Shown here: in pieces, positions 20,524 through 31,085 of the stretch
How positions within the stretch are numbered: position 1 is the first letter of the stretch
Layout: every line of letters begins with the position of its first letter
Notes under the pieces: model-generated
Database searches by the model: none
The model's input: only the letters and a program-made list of their open reading frames with translations
Told to the model about the DNA's origin: nothing
NCBI GenBank assembly: GCA_030374765.1
Contig: JARGXX010000077.1
Span: 372,001 to 436,000 of the forward strand
Length of the DNA: 64,000 bases
Reading direction: 5' to 3'
From: Agarophyton chilense
Taxonomy: Eukaryota > Rhodophyta > Florideophyceae > Gracilariales > Gracilariaceae
Position numbers and translations under genes: made by a program

Positions 20524-21825
20524 ATGTGTTACGATATCCTTTCTATCTGTGGTGAACTCGGATCTTTGCATCATCATACTCCACCTCATACCAATCCGTC
20601 AAAGACCCAGCAGAACTGTCGCCCCGCTAATAAAAACTGTACAGCGCTCTGTAATCAAACCCTGGTTACGTCATCACAGGCGCGAAACAACAAGAACACC
20701 AACCTAACCCTCCACTCATTGAATCGCCTGCCCACGAGAAACTTTACTCCACCGGAACCTATTTCTTGCGTGGCTACGTCCAATTCTTCGAACCTTCTCT
20801 TTGCAGGTGGAACATCAGGCCGATGTTACGTTTGGTATGTCTTCACCGGAAGACTCTTTGCCGTGTGGGATGCACATGTTGGTTCTATAAACGCTGCTTC
20901 GTTTTGTGATGATGATGAGGCAATATTAACTGTTGGTGCGGACGCAGCAGCTCGCCTTTTCCTTTTGAAGGATGTTACCGGTACAAATGATGGGCGACCA
21001 GACCCGTGTCTAGAGCTCGCTGGTCACACCCTTCCGATCACCTGTCTTGCAATGGGATACGCTGGAGTGTCTGCCAGAGTTGTCACGGCTTCTGTTGATA
21101 GAAGTGCTCGGGTGTGGCACTTGGCTAGCGCTACTTGTATTGCTACTATCGCTTTATCGGCCCCTGCTGTCGATGTTGTTCTCACCTTCGATGAAGCAGT
21201 CGTGTTCGTGGCGCTAACAAATGGATACATAGTCTGCGCACATTTGCATTCATTACCGTTGGGCTCGGTCACAGCATCCTCACGTCTTAAGAGAATACCA
21301 GCGCCCACAAAGGGTGTCTTCCCAAAATGTCTCGCTCTTTCTCCTGAAATTGGGCATTTAATTGTAGGGTATACCGATGGAATTGTGCGAATATACGACT
21401 CCCGGTCCTTGCAGATGATTAGTGTGTACGCGAAGCACAATACAACAGCTCCGATAACTGCAGTGTTGGCCACTTCTGGTTCGAGCCTTCCAGAGAAGCC
21501 ATTGTTTGAGCGTGTACCAGAACGGGTGATGGACAAATCTCTCGGGGAAACATTCATACCGCTTGTTGATATGAGCAATGGTTGTCACACAAGGGATGCA
21601 GCATGGTCTGTGATGTCAGAAACACTAAATATGGTATTTGGAACTGATGACAGCTATGGCCTTGAAAACGGAGACCATAACTCGTCTCAAGAAAAAGACA
21701 TGGAGAAGCGCTTGCAGCGAGAGAGCGACTTGCTTTTCCAGATACAAACCTTACGAAGTCGAAACCAGGAGCTTCAGAGTGCCGCTGCAAAGCTCATACA
21801 GGTCGCCGAATCGGAATTCTTGTGA
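20524..21825 (+). CDS. IPI3: WD40 protein, IPI3/WDR18 homologue
   Basis: IPI3 (WDR18) is part of the Rix1/PELP1 complex that acts on nuclear pre-60S ribosomal particles. The 433-residue ORF starts at ATG 20,524. WD-like repeats span roughly residues 75-320. They include YVWYVFTGRLFAVWDAHVGS, the HTLPITCLAMGY...VVTASVDRSARVW repeat that closely parallels WDR18, and IVGYTDGIVRIYDSRSL. The C-terminus (about 385-430) is a coiled coil with LRSRNQELQSAAAKLI, as in the WDR18 tail. The first 60 residues are Asn/Thr/Cys-rich and do not match the family, so the true start or an upstream exon is uncertain. Confidence 0.8.
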   Translation: MCYDILSICGELGSLHHHTPPHTNPSKTQQNCRPANKNCTALCNQTLVTSSQARNNKNTNLTLHSLNRLPTRNFTPPEPISCVATSNSSNLLFAGGTSGRCYVWYVFTGRLFAVWDAHVGSINAASFCDDDEAILTVGADAAARLFLLKDVTGTNDGRPDPCLELAGHTLPITCLAMGYAGVSARVVTASVDRSARVWHLASATCIATIALSAPAVDVVLTFDEAVVFVALTNGYIVCAHLHSLPLGSVTASSRLKRIPAPTKGVFPKCLALSPEIGHLIVGYTDGIVRIYDSRSLQMISVYAKHNTTAPITAVLATSGSSLPEKPLFERVPERVMDKSLGETFIPLVDMSNGCHTRDAAWSVMSETLNMVFGTDDSYGLENGDHNSSQEKDMEKRLQRESDLLFQIQTLRSRNQELQSAAAKLIQVAESEFL

Positions 21826-24694
21826 CGTGAACAAATGTGACGTATGTGTGAGCGTCTTTCCATCTCTGAAATACAAACGTTGGGATGATTTTTCTCACTA
21901 AACTCGTCGTAGTTCCATTTTGACATTGCGTACCTGGGTGGAACACCTCAGAAAGGCCGTCGACGAGCTACAAGTCACTAGCAGACTAAGAACCTATGCA
22001 ATTTTCTCGCGGCCTACCTGACCGCACAACGGAAAGAGCTGCTATGGAGCCATCTGTATGACCGTGGGGCTTTCCAAAGGGCTTCTTGGCGGGTTATGCC
22101 TTTGTGTTGGTCCGTGGATGATATCCGCCAAAATACTAATTCCTCCACCTCATGTCGGTGGAAGTTATGACGTCTGCGTCAAGAGCGCGTCGTCACATGA
22201 TCGTTTGAATGTGGCAACCCTCAAAGTCCCTTGTCATGGTGTTCTTCGCCGACGGATTCTACAGAGAATGAAGCTTCAGTTTATCTCCGTGTCTATGATG
22301 CTACTGCCGTATGAGCGAAACACGAGTTCTATGCATATGTGGTAATGCTATCGCCAAGTGAGTAAAACTTGACAAAAGATCCAAAGTTGGGACTACTAAT
22401 TCAAGGAGATGTGAAGGTATCAAGAATCCTTAGCAAATCCGCGCGACACGAGCAATAATAACCTTCAACTCTCAAAACAAAAGAAAAAGTGGTCCATCCT
22501 GATGAGTATCGAAAACTGTCCATCAGGACACATGGCGTCGATTCCTAGCCAGGTGTACAGCCTATCTGATGAAGATGAAACAGCCTTGTCCAGCTTCCAT
22601 CCAGCTACTGATTGCAGATGTTATACCCATCTCCAATCCGATACCAATCTCTCTTGAAATAGCCATCGGATTACAATATCTCATTAAAACCGCGATCGGA
22701 CTGCAATCTCTGCAGTCTCATATCTATAGCTACAATCAGGAAATTCGGTTTGCCGCATTAAGCAACAGTTCTCAATATACAACTTTGCGTGCTGAAATTT
22801 GGAACGACATTATGATGGAGAACGGTTGAGCTATTGGAATCGAATCCGATGTTAAGGTCTAGCTAGAACCCACCGGCTGCCATCTTGCAATCTGACGGAA
22901 TAAACGCTTGCAAAAAGTCCATCTCATTACAATCCCGACGAAGATGAGCAATCCCTGATTGCAATTCTCGGATTGCGGTTGGAAGGCAACCCAATCAAAT
23001 GCAAAACGCACCTGCCTCTGGCAAGTCAACAAAATTGGTGACTTGCGAACGAGGTGTGCAGGGAGATAACCACAAATAAGGTTCTCTCTTTCCGATCCGT
23101 TACTGTGCGAAGGTACCAGAGATACAGTGCGCTGTAGATGGGTTATATAACAACTTTGAATTGCGTCCCAAACGCGTCAACGAAAACCACGTGAGACTGT
23201 TCCACGGGATCGCAGGAGTTCTACAAGAGAGAAATGAGGTCGCTTCTGTCTAGCATTTCTGCGTTAGTAACCGGGACCTTTGGTGCAGAAGACGTTTCGG
23301 TAAACGCTCTCCCTGCGGTCTGATGGCGTAAACAGACAATCAACTTGTCGTAAGAAATGGGCTGTCTGCCTTCCTGCGTTCCATAGTCGATTCTGCCTTC
23401 TGCATTGGGCCAGAGGAGTTTGCAGCAAACGGTTCAAACGTAGTCAGTTGCAGTCGTCGGTTGCATGATCGAACATGCGACGAGTGGCACGAAACGTCTC
23501 CAATGCTATGTACGACAAATCCAATGGACAGTGATACGACACATATTGACATTTGACTTGAATCACTTGAGCGCAGGCGGAAAATATGGGCGATCTGGCG
23601 AGGGAACAATGTAGAACTCTTGAACATTTCTTGGCCGTTTCTTTGGTTGAGGAATTGAAGTGTGAAGTTGTAAACGCCGGTATCCAGCCCTCTGTAAGTG
23701 CCAGGAAGAAAGATATGAGTCACCGGTAAATTATGCATTGGTGTGTCAGTGTGAGGTTGAAAGCTTTTTCCGACCGCACAATTTCTTTGCCAATATTCTG
23801 GCCGCTTTTCTCCATCGCTTTTGCATTCTCACATGTTTTCAACGGCGAGAGCACACCACTACCTGCATGTCGTGTTCCTCGAGGTTGGTTTGAGAGCCTG
23901 CCAGAACAGTAATCAGTCAAACAAAGGGTCTGAAGATTGAAGAAGGATGAACACACCGACTTTGCGAGAAGCAACAAGAATCGATAAGTTTGTGTTGCAA
24001 GGCCACAGGTGTTTCCATTTGGTACACTTGAAGATCATACTACTACGATTAGATGGGATTTGTTGCTACCTTTTGCACCCTTTACAGATGCTCTCTGAGT
24101 TGTTCTGCATTCACTGTCAACTCCCTCTTGCTACTAGCTAGAGAGAACTCCGCATAACTTCACAAAGCATAAAACACGCCACGAACCTTAGGATCATTGC
24201 TACGAACGAACGAGTGGTGGCAGACATGCGATGCCGGTGTCCGCCATTCTCAGCCGTTCACCGCAAGCTCACCAAGTGCCTCAATTTCACGGCGCGGCAA
24301 GATCATTTGATAATCAAATATAATACTGTATCTGCGCAGATGCAGCAAGAGTATAGCAGACATGGCTGGGCTGTGAAGCGGAGTGTCAAGATATTTTTTC
24401 CGTCGCCGTGTCGAGGAAAAGCTTGGTATTACCAGAGGGTATACGTGAGGGTTACGCCAGTACCCGATGGCAATGGCAGCGCTATGTCCCCCACGAAGAA
24501 GCGGCAGCGCAGCGCAGTGCAGCGCAGCAAGCAAAGCACCGTGTTACAATATGGAGGCATCCTTCACCAGGCCACGAAGAAGAACGCACGGAGAAGAGCG
24601 TCGTATCGCGAGGGCTTGGCAGGCTACTGTGGAGCACACGGATACATGGTACCGTGACAGTGAGCGAAACGCTGCGTGGACACAAGCACATGTA
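21826..24694. other. 2.9-kb intergenic region
   Basis: No gene is firmly supported. A minus-strand frame at 23,340-23,738 has a protein-like stretch (GVYNFTLQFLNQRNGQEMF) preceded by a pyrimidine tract and CTTACAG, so it might be an exon of an unrecognised gene. A plus-strand frame at 22,058-22,345 has a hydrophobic start. Many words like GATTGCAATC cluster at 22,600-22,980. The TraB frame is open upstream to an ATG at 24,467. Confidence 0.4.
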
Positions 24695-25702
24695 ATGAAG
24701 CTTGGTTTCAGTGCGAGTGCGAGTCAAACGAGTTTTGCGCAGCGCGAGTTTGCGTGGACGCGAAGGACGTGCTCGTCTCGCAGACGGCAAAGCAGTGTGA
24801 CAGTATGTGCGTCGGACAGGAGGGTATCGCTGTCACATCTTGAGAAGAGCGGGGTTCTAACGATCGTGGAGCGACGACATGACTACGATACGAACGGGGT
24901 GGAGCCGAAAGGGTATGTGGAACCGAAGAAGATATTCATCGTAGGCGTTTCGCATCTGTCAGAGGGCGAGAACTCATCGGCTGCAGTTGTGGGCGCAGTA
25001 ATTGAAGCGGTGCAGCCCGAAGCTGTTGTAGTTGAGTTATGCCGATCTCGCACGGCGTTGCTATACGATGAGGAGAATAGCGCTTCACCCGAGAGCGGGG
25101 GCGACAAGAGCACGCAGGTGCGGAGCAAACAGACGGCGGGTTGGTTCCGCGCGCCGCTGGCGGCACTGCTGGCGGCCAGTGGCGGCGGCGGCGGCGGCGG
25201 CGGCGGCAGTAAGAAGGTGGGGGCGGAGTGGGTGGCAGCGCGGAAGGCGGCTGTGAAATGCGGGGCGCAAGTTGTGTTGGGAGACCGGCCGCTGCATTGC
25301 ACTGTGCGTCGGATATGGGGCGCGCTGTCGTTGAGAGAAAAATACTTGTTGGTTGTGATGGTGTTACGTGGGTTGTTGCAAGCGCCTAAAGTGGAGATGA
25401 TTGAGGATGAGGGGCTGCGAAAGACAATTGAGAGCGGGGTGGCTCAGGAAGGGGTTTTGAAGAAGTACACAGGGTTGCTACAAGTGACGCTACCCAACAT
25501 TGTGCGGCCGCTGATTTACGAGCGCGACTTGTACCTGGCGTGGAGCTTGAAGCGGTGCGAGGCTGTGAAGGGGAAGGAGTGCGTGGTAGGGGTGATAGGG
25601 ATGGGGCACGTGGAGGGTGTGGTGCGGAGTCTGCGCGAAGACGACGAGCTACGGCGACAGGGGGGGGGCGCGCTGTTGCGATTCAGCGACTTGGTGCGCT
25701 GA
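24695..25702 (+). CDS. TraB-family protein, probably organelle-targeted
   Basis: The TraB/TIKI-like fold includes metal-dependent peptidases and plant or animal membrane-associated proteins; the exact reaction here is unknown. The start at 24,695 is chosen because the first 45 residues (MKLGFSASASQTSFAQREFA, then many Arg/Ser) look like a plastid transit peptide. An ATG at 24,467 would add 76 residues unlike the family. The 335-residue protein has the family motifs in order: IFIVGVSHLSEGENS with the GxxH at about 84-87, VVVELCRSR, VVLGDRPLHCTVRRIW, ERDLYLAW and VVGVIGMGHVEGVV. An in-frame nine-Gly run encoded by GGC repeats (25,181-25,207) lies between motifs and is probably a disordered loop. 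The gene is intronless. Confidence 0.85.
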   Translation: MKLGFSASASQTSFAQREFAWTRRTCSSRRRQSSVTVCASDRRVSLSHLEKSGVLTIVERRHDYDTNGVEPKGYVEPKKIFIVGVSHLSEGENSSAAVVGAVIEAVQPEAVVVELCRSRTALLYDEENSASPESGGDKSTQVRSKQTAGWFRAPLAALLAASGGGGGGGGGSKKVGAEWVAARKAAVKCGAQVVLGDRPLHCTVRRIWGALSLREKYLLVVMVLRGLLQAPKVEMIEDEGLRKTIESGVAQEGVLKKYTGLLQVTLPNIVRPLIYERDLYLAWSLKRCEAVKGKECVVGVIGMGHVEGVVRSLREDDELRRQGGGALLRFSDLVR

Positions 25703-26399
25703 GGGCGGGCATGGGAACAAGTGTGGAAGGGGAACAAGTCTGGAAGGAGAAGAAGAATGGCAGGAGAAGAGGTGTCGATATCTACGAAGGTAGCTTCAGC
25801 TAGCCAGCGGTGGGCAGCAGAGGCGCAGCGCATCAAGTCAACGCGTGGGGCACAATCACTGTCAGCCACTGTCAGTCGCTGTCAGCCACTATGAGTGAGC
25901 GAGTGCACTGACAGCGGGCTTGAAGTGGCGGTGGGGTGGGGAGGGCCGGGCGACACGCGCGACGCGACGGGGCTGCAGCACGTGCGGGCACACGCGCACG
26001 ACACGCACGCGCACTAACACGCTCGCAGCACGTACTTTTTACGCACGCTCAGCGCACAGCTGCGCGCGTTGCGCCACAACAGCGCTTGCATGACGCTTTC
26101 ACTTTTTGACAAAACGCACGCGCCGTGGGCATGTGCTACTGTTTGGTTGTTTTGTTTTGCAGCTTTGTGGGCGCGTGGCGCACACACACGTCAGCCAGCT
26201 GGTGTGCACTCGCGCCGTCGTCGTCGTGATGTATAGTTTTTTTCTGCTTTGACGCCTTCCGATTTCGGGAAAGCGCCCCGCGTGCCCCTCCCTCCCCCTC
26301 CCGTCTCTCTCTTCGTGTTGGGTGTGTGGGTGTGTGTGTGACGTGCGCACGCGCTTCTTAAGCGCCGCTGGCGCCCGCGTCTAGCGCTCCCCCGCTGCC

Positions 26400-26430
<31 letters not shown>

Positions 26431-26604
26431 TGCTTGTGTGCGCTTGAGGCGCGCGCCGCGATTCATCGGCCCCCGCCGTCTATCCGCTCCTCTTTCCCCC
26501 TTCCTCTCCTCTCTTTCTTCCCTCCTTCCTCCCTCCCTCCTTTCCCCCCCACCCCCCCCCTTCGCTTCCCCTGCTCACCCACGCTCACCGGCCCCTTTGC
26601 AGCC
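25703..26604. other. intergenic region and C/T-rich leader of the GATA gene
   Basis: No gene is recognised. It contains CACTGTCAG-type short repeats near 25,857-25,900 and CG/CA-rich simple sequence. A (GAC)10 tract follows at 26,401-26,430, then an almost pure C/T stretch on the coding strand at about 26,480-26,575 just before the GATA start. Confidence 0.5.
26401..26430. repeat. (GAC)10 microsatellite
   Basis: Ten perfect GAC units lie upstream of the GATA gene. They fall in the probable 5' UTR or promoter, so length variants could affect expression. Confidence 0.9.
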
Positions 26605-27822
26605 ATGAGCGCGGTTCCGTTTGGCGCGTCACCTGACGCGCGCGACGCCCCCGTCGCCTGTGACATTGACTCGTGGTTGTGCGCTGAGCTGCCGCCAATG
26701 CCGCCCACCCCGCTTCTCTCACCTTGTTCACTGTCCTTTGTTTCGTTGCATCCGCCCTCGCCGGCTGCTGCCACCGCCACCGCCACCGCCACCGCCACCG
26801 CCACGCCGTACGAAGAGCCGGACGAGCTCATGTCACTGGCACATCTCATGGACGTGGACAATCGCAGCATGGCCTTCCGTCTCGAACTGGACAGCGTTGC
26901 CCAATGCTCATCGGCGCTCTCATCGCCCCGTCTGGCAAGAAGCAAGCCGTGTCGTCGTTCACCGCTTAAAAAACCGCTGCGCACACGTTCTCCGCAACGT
27001 CCCATCAGCAAGCCGCGTTCCATCAACGCTTGCAGCACGGCCAGTGTGGATGCTCTCTCATCCGCCACTCTATTACAGGCGCTTTCGGTGCGTGACACTC
27101 GCCGCGCCACTGACATCACACGCTTGGCTGGCGCTTGTGCTATGGCCTCTGTTGATGGCCCGCGCGCACACACGCCGAAGCGCGAGAGAAGTGTGTGTAA
27201 TTCACCTACTGACGTGAGCTGTGTCGATTGGAAGCAGTCGCGTGAGTGTGTACCTGATACAAATGCATCGGTCACTCCGTTGCTGCCGTCGTCGTCTTCG
27301 TCGCCACCACCGCTACCATCGCCGCCGCCGCCGCCGCTTGCTGCTGCATTGCACACCGCCGTGGCGCGCGTTGTTGGGCAGCGGGGCGTCAATTCACGTG
27401 CAAGCGCGCCACAGCCGAGGGCGGCAGCGCGCGTTGCAGCAACGCGTGTCCCGGCGCGCACAGCAGCAAGCGTGGTGACATCGGCATCAGTAGTAGCATC
27501 AACGGCGGGCGCCACGACGACCACGACCACGACCACCACGACGACCAACACGACGGTGACCAGTAGCGCCACTGCCACAAGGAGCAGTAGTTGTAAACGA
27601 TCACGCTCGCGACGCAACGCACGCACCGCCAGTCATACAGTCAGCAGCGGCGGTGGCGGAGGCGGCGGCGGCGACGAAGAACGCAGCGCAATGGTCAAGG
27701 ACTCGTGCGCCCGCTGCTCCATGTCGGCCAAACACACGCCCATGATGCGCAAGGGGCCTGACGGCTGTCGCTCGCTGTGTAACGCGTGTGGGCTCAAGTG
27801 GAGCCGACACGGAATCTACTAA
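26605..27822 (+). CDS. GATA-type zinc-finger protein
   Basis: The ATG at 26,605 gives 405 residues. The frame extends upstream only to a TTG, through C/T-rich leader. The single zinc finger lies at the extreme C-terminus: CARC, then [20 protein letters not shown], ending four residues after GLKWSR. Spacing is C-x2-C-x20-C-x2-C, the form seen in plant ZML/TIFY GATA factors; animal and fungal fingers usually have x17 or x18. The TPMMRKGP and LCNACGL words agree with that class. The rest is low complexity: Thr/Ala repeats from CCACCG triplets (26,771-26,804), Pro, Ser, Thr and Gly runs. No TIFY or CCT domain is seen. Likely a nuclear transcription factor binding GATA-type sites. Confidence 0.85.
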   Translation: MSAVPFGASPDARDAPVACDIDSWLCAELPPMPPTPLLSPCSLSFVSLHPPSPAAATATATATATATPYEEPDELMSLAHLMDVDNRSMAFRLELDSVAQCSSALSSPRLARSKPCRRSPLKKPLRTRSPQRPISKPRSINACSTASVDALSSATLLQALSVRDTRRATDITRLAGACAMASVDGPRAHTPKRERSVCNSPTDVSCVDWKQSRECVPDTNASVTPLLPSSSSSPPPLPSPPPPPLAAALHTAVARVVGQRGVNSRASAPQPRAAARVAATRVPARTAASVVTSASVVASTAGATTTTTTTTTTTNTTVTSSATATRSSSCKRSRSRRNARTASHTVSSGGGGGGGGDEERSAMVKDSCARCSMSAKHTPMMRKGPDGCRSLCNACGLKWSRHGIY

Positions 27823-27910
27823 TTCCAATAAAACTGCGCGTCCGTTCGTGGCGCTTGTAAAACTCTTCCCTCATCGTCTCTTGTTGCTAGACACGTCGCA
27901 CACGGTGTCA

Positions 27911-28015
27911 TGTCGGTACACGTCATCCAGTCGGTACACGTCGTCCATTCGATACACGTCCGCACACGTCGTCCAGTTTGTACACGTTAGCACACGTCGT
28001 CCAGTCGGCACACGG
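27911..28015. repeat. 18/28-bp tandem repeat downstream of the GATA gene
   Basis: Imperfect copies of TCGGTACACGTCGTCCAG occur in tandem as 18-bp units and as 28-bp units with an added CGCACACG-like block. They lie just 3' of the GATA stop, probably in its 3' UTR or in the spacer before the Yippee gene. Confidence 0.7.
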
Positions 28016-28250
28016 CATGCACCACTCATCACGCGCCACGCGTACCATCTACACGGCGCACACGTAGCCGGGGGGCGCTGCACGCACAGAGAGAAGTGCC
28101 CCCACGGCCCCCCCCCGCGCGCAACAACGGCCTCATTTACTGCATCCTTCCACAGCACACGTTGGGAGTGGCGTATGTGGCGCTCCCAACGTGCCCTGTG
28201 CGTGATTTTACTTTTTGTTGCTCATCTTCTTCTTGCTGCTGTGTGCCAAT

Positions 28251-28927
28251 ATGGGAAGACTGTTTCAGGCCTATCTTCCCGGCGATAGGGTTTGGTGCTG
28301 CCAGTCTTGTGCGGCGCATCTGGCCTATCATGACAATATCATGTCCAAGAACTTCACCGGAAAGCACGGACGTGCGTATCTCATAAAGAATGTGTACGCC
28401 ATTGAATACATCCCGCGCGCTACGCGCCACGCGCCCTTCCACGCGCCCTTCCACGCGCCCCCGGTAGTTTGCTGACTGCTTGCAATTGTTGTTGTGCTGC
28501 ATGTTGCGTGTTGCGTCAACAGCATCAATGTGTCGCTGGGAGAGACGGAGGAACGACCGTTGATGACCGGACTGCACACCGTAGCGGATATCTACTGCAA
28601 TGTGTGTAACAGCGTTCTTGGATGGAAATACGTAAGTATATCAAACACCTTGAAACAAATTGCTGCCCAATGCAAGTCACGCCCTGACACAACATCACAA
28701 TCATTGCGCACTATGCACACGCCCCCTTCACGCTCGACAGCTTGAAGCGCGCGACGAAAGCCAAAAGTACAAGGAAAACAAGTTCCTAGTGGTACGTTCA
28801 ACGCAATGTCACATACACGCATACACGCTCGCATGGCGCCATCTCACGCATATCGCCTCCGCTCTGGCGCACCCGCGCGCGCGCGCAGGAAAAGGCAAAG
28901 ATCAGCAAGGACAAGCAGTGGACGTGA
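28251..28927 (+). CDS. Yippee-like zinc-binding protein, four exons
   Basis: Exons are 28,251-28,393, 28,523-28,631, 28,741-28,791 and 28,889-28,927, together encoding 113 residues. Introns start GTACGC, GTAAGT and GTACGT and all end in AG. The protein begins [17 protein letters not shown] and carries the Yippee signature exactly: Cys17-x2-Cys20, 52 residues, then Cys73-x2-Cys76. The conserved [22 protein letters not shown] and [11 protein letters not shown] segments are each in the expected place, and each intron falls where the family alignment demands. Yippee proteins are small, highly conserved Zn-binding proteins of eukaryotic nuclei and cytoplasm; a related fold recognises degrons in cereblon-type receptors. 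Intron 1 contains a 12-bp tandem repeat (28,436-28,460). A single-ORF search would see only the first 47 residues. Confidence 0.9.
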
Positions 28928-29500
28928 ACGCCGCCCGCTCGGTACGCACGTCTCCACTGCGCCACTCTAGTCGTAAATCAACTGTCACTAAACGCCCGCC
29001 GAGCGCGCAAAACACACCCTCTTTCAATCTGTGCGCCATCTCTGCATCTTCAATAAAGTAGTGTGTTGCACACTGTACTGTTGTACACGTGTGAACGCTG
29101 TATACGTGCGAGCTTTTATGAAATATCTGTCGATTTGGCAGCGCAGATATTTGCGCGAGGCCATCGTCCAATGAAAGCCGCCGCTGCTTTTTCATACACA
29201 CATCGCTCCCGGTCGTCACTTGAGCGCGCGTCGTCGCTCCGTCGCATCGTCGCCGCCGACGCGCGTCGTTCCGCCGCCGCCGCCGCCTCAGTGCGAGCGT
29301 GTGTGGTGTGTTGAGACGCGTCGACGCGAATCGACATTCCGTTGTGCGTGGCCTTGTCGCGCGGTGGCGCTTGCGTCAAGTGTGCCTGCCGTGCCTGCGC
29401 TTTTAAGGTTGCTCGCCCTTTTCGTTTTCGCCATTGTCCGTCCGACCTCTAAAGCCGTCTCCCTTCGCTCGCTCCCCCATTCTCCGCCCCAACCAAAGCC
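28928..29500. other. intergenic region between Yippee and MEMO1
   Basis: Holds the Yippee 3' UTR (AATAAA at about 29,052) and the MEMO1 promoter and leader, with CGCCGCCGC-type simple sequence near 29,240-29,290. No gene is recognised. Confidence 0.5.
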
Positions 29501-30442
29501 ATGCCGCCGGCCCGTCCCCGCCGTCGACGCGCCACTCACGCCGGTTCTTGGTACGATGCCTCCCCCCAAAAGTTGAGCTCCTCCCTCTTGTCCTGGCTTC
29601 GACACGCTCAGTCCGTGCTTCCGTCCACAAACGCCGCCGTCGCTCACGCCATCATCGCCCCGCACGCCGGCTTTTCCTACTCGGGTTCCACCGCCGCATT
29701 CGCCTACGCCGCAATCGACCCCAGAAAGTTTTCGCGCGTTATCGTGCTGGGGCCGAGCCATCATGTATACATGAAGGATACCTGTGCCCTTTCCGACGCT
29801 CATACACTGGAGACGCCGCTGGGGGACCTGCCTGTCGATCGCGACGTCGTCGAAGGTCTGCTGGCTTCCGAGCATCGATCCACCCGATTCGTAAACATGA
29901 GCGCCTATAATGACGAGGCTGAGCATTCGATTGAAATGCATCTACCCTTCATTCGCTTAGTTTTTGCCGACCGCGATGTCAAAGTGGTACCAATTGTCGT
30001 TGGTTCTTTGTCTGAGGACAAGGAGCGCGCTTTCGGCAGCGTGCTTTCCACCTGGATTGGCGATGGTGAAACTTTTTTCGTCGTGTCTTCCGATTTCTGT
30101 CACTGGGGCTCCCGCTTTGGCTACACTACTGTGGATCGCGAATCGCAACATATATGGCAAAGCATAGAGAAACTTGACCGTGAGGGAATGCGTTGCATCG
30201 AGTCTGGAGACCATGCCTCCTTCTGTGCGTATCAGCGCCAGACAGACAACACTGTTTGTGGACGACATCCTATCGGGGTGCTCATGAGCGCCCTTGCATA
30301 CTGCACTTCCCACTCGCACCGTGTGTTCACCACCAACTTTGTTCGGTACAAGCAAAGTTCGCGCTGCATGTCCATGTCTGATTCGAGTGTCAGTTATGCT
30401 AGTGCAGTCATTCGAACCATGTCTGACGACCATGCAGCCTAG
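29501..30442 (+). CDS. MEMO1: MEMO1-family protein
   Basis: MEMO proteins share the fold of extradiol-type metal dioxygenases. The human protein binds metal ions and is linked to redox and cytoskeletal signalling; its catalytic role is debated. The 313-residue ORF starts at ATG 29,501. It matches the family end to end: ATHAGSWYDAS at the start, IIAPHAGFSYSG with His55, VLGPSHHVYM with His87/His88, EDEHS-like EAEHSIEMHLPF, FFVVSSDFCHWGSRFGY, CGRHPIGVLMSAL with Cys253, and the closing SSVSYASAV. The residues corresponding to the human metal site (His49, His81, Cys244) are all kept. Length is normal for the family and there is no intron. Confidence 0.93.
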   Translation: MPPARPRRRRATHAGSWYDASPQKLSSSLLSWLRHAQSVLPSTNAAVAHAIIAPHAGFSYSGSTAAFAYAAIDPRKFSRVIVLGPSHHVYMKDTCALSDAHTLETPLGDLPVDRDVVEGLLASEHRSTRFVNMSAYNDEAEHSIEMHLPFIRLVFADRDVKVVPIVVGSLSEDKERAFGSVLSTWIGDGETFFVVSSDFCHWGSRFGYTTVDRESQHIWQSIEKLDREGMRCIESGDHASFCAYQRQTDNTVCGRHPIGVLMSALAYCTSHSHRVFTTNFVRYKQSSRCMSMSDSSVSYASAVIRTMSDDHAA

Positions 30443-31085
30443 AGCACTACGACTCCAGTCGTCTTCTTTATTTTGCCCGTGCGTCGTGCTTCGTCACGCA
30501 CCGGTACATGGTATAGAAACTCATGCGCTCGGAACTGTCGCGTCCATATTTCACATCGCCCATTTCACATCGCCACACTGGCTTGTGCGCATTCGTAGCG
30601 AATTGATTTTGGGATCGAACGGGGGGTTGGACACGTTGAGATCGCACAACGTCGTCTGTTCACAGCAGGCGTCAACACTTGGACCCGGGCTGCCGACCAC
30701 CCAGGCGTCAGTTGCAGTATCTACATTGCGCACACTGTTCCACGCGACCAAAACGTGAATAAGACGATTCCTATAGTCTTGGTTAATAAAAATGACCGTA
30801 ACGGTGTCTATGACTTCGGAGCGATTTCTAAATACTGTAATGAGACCCAATGGGCCCTTTTCATTTAGAAATCACTCCAAGGACGAACTCGGACAATGTG
30901 AGACATGTTGAAAACACTCTCAGATCCTTTCTATTCTAGTAAGTAATCTAGAGCTCATCCAAGAAACTCATAGCATTATGGAATTATGTTTAATTCGGTG
31001 CACTTACATAATTTAGGTGAATTCTAAAGCCTAACATTCAAAAATATGCTTTCTCGTTTTCGCCTTCTCCCGTCGGGCTGTGGAG
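30443..31085. other. intergenic region at the edge of the gene island
   Basis: No gene is supported. It lies between the MEMO1 stop and the 3' end of the minus-strand kinase gene. Base composition shifts from GC-rich to AT-rich within it. Confidence 0.5.

Noticed and set aside
22058-22345. 95-codon frame with a hydrophobic start
   Set aside because: No family similarity and no supporting context; could be chance.
24883-25302. Antisense frame in the TraB gene with Pro run
   Set aside because: Mirror of the GGC repeat on the other strand.
26463-27626. 387-codon antisense frame across the GATA gene
   Set aside because: Composed of triplet repeats read backwards; the sense strand has the conserved finger.
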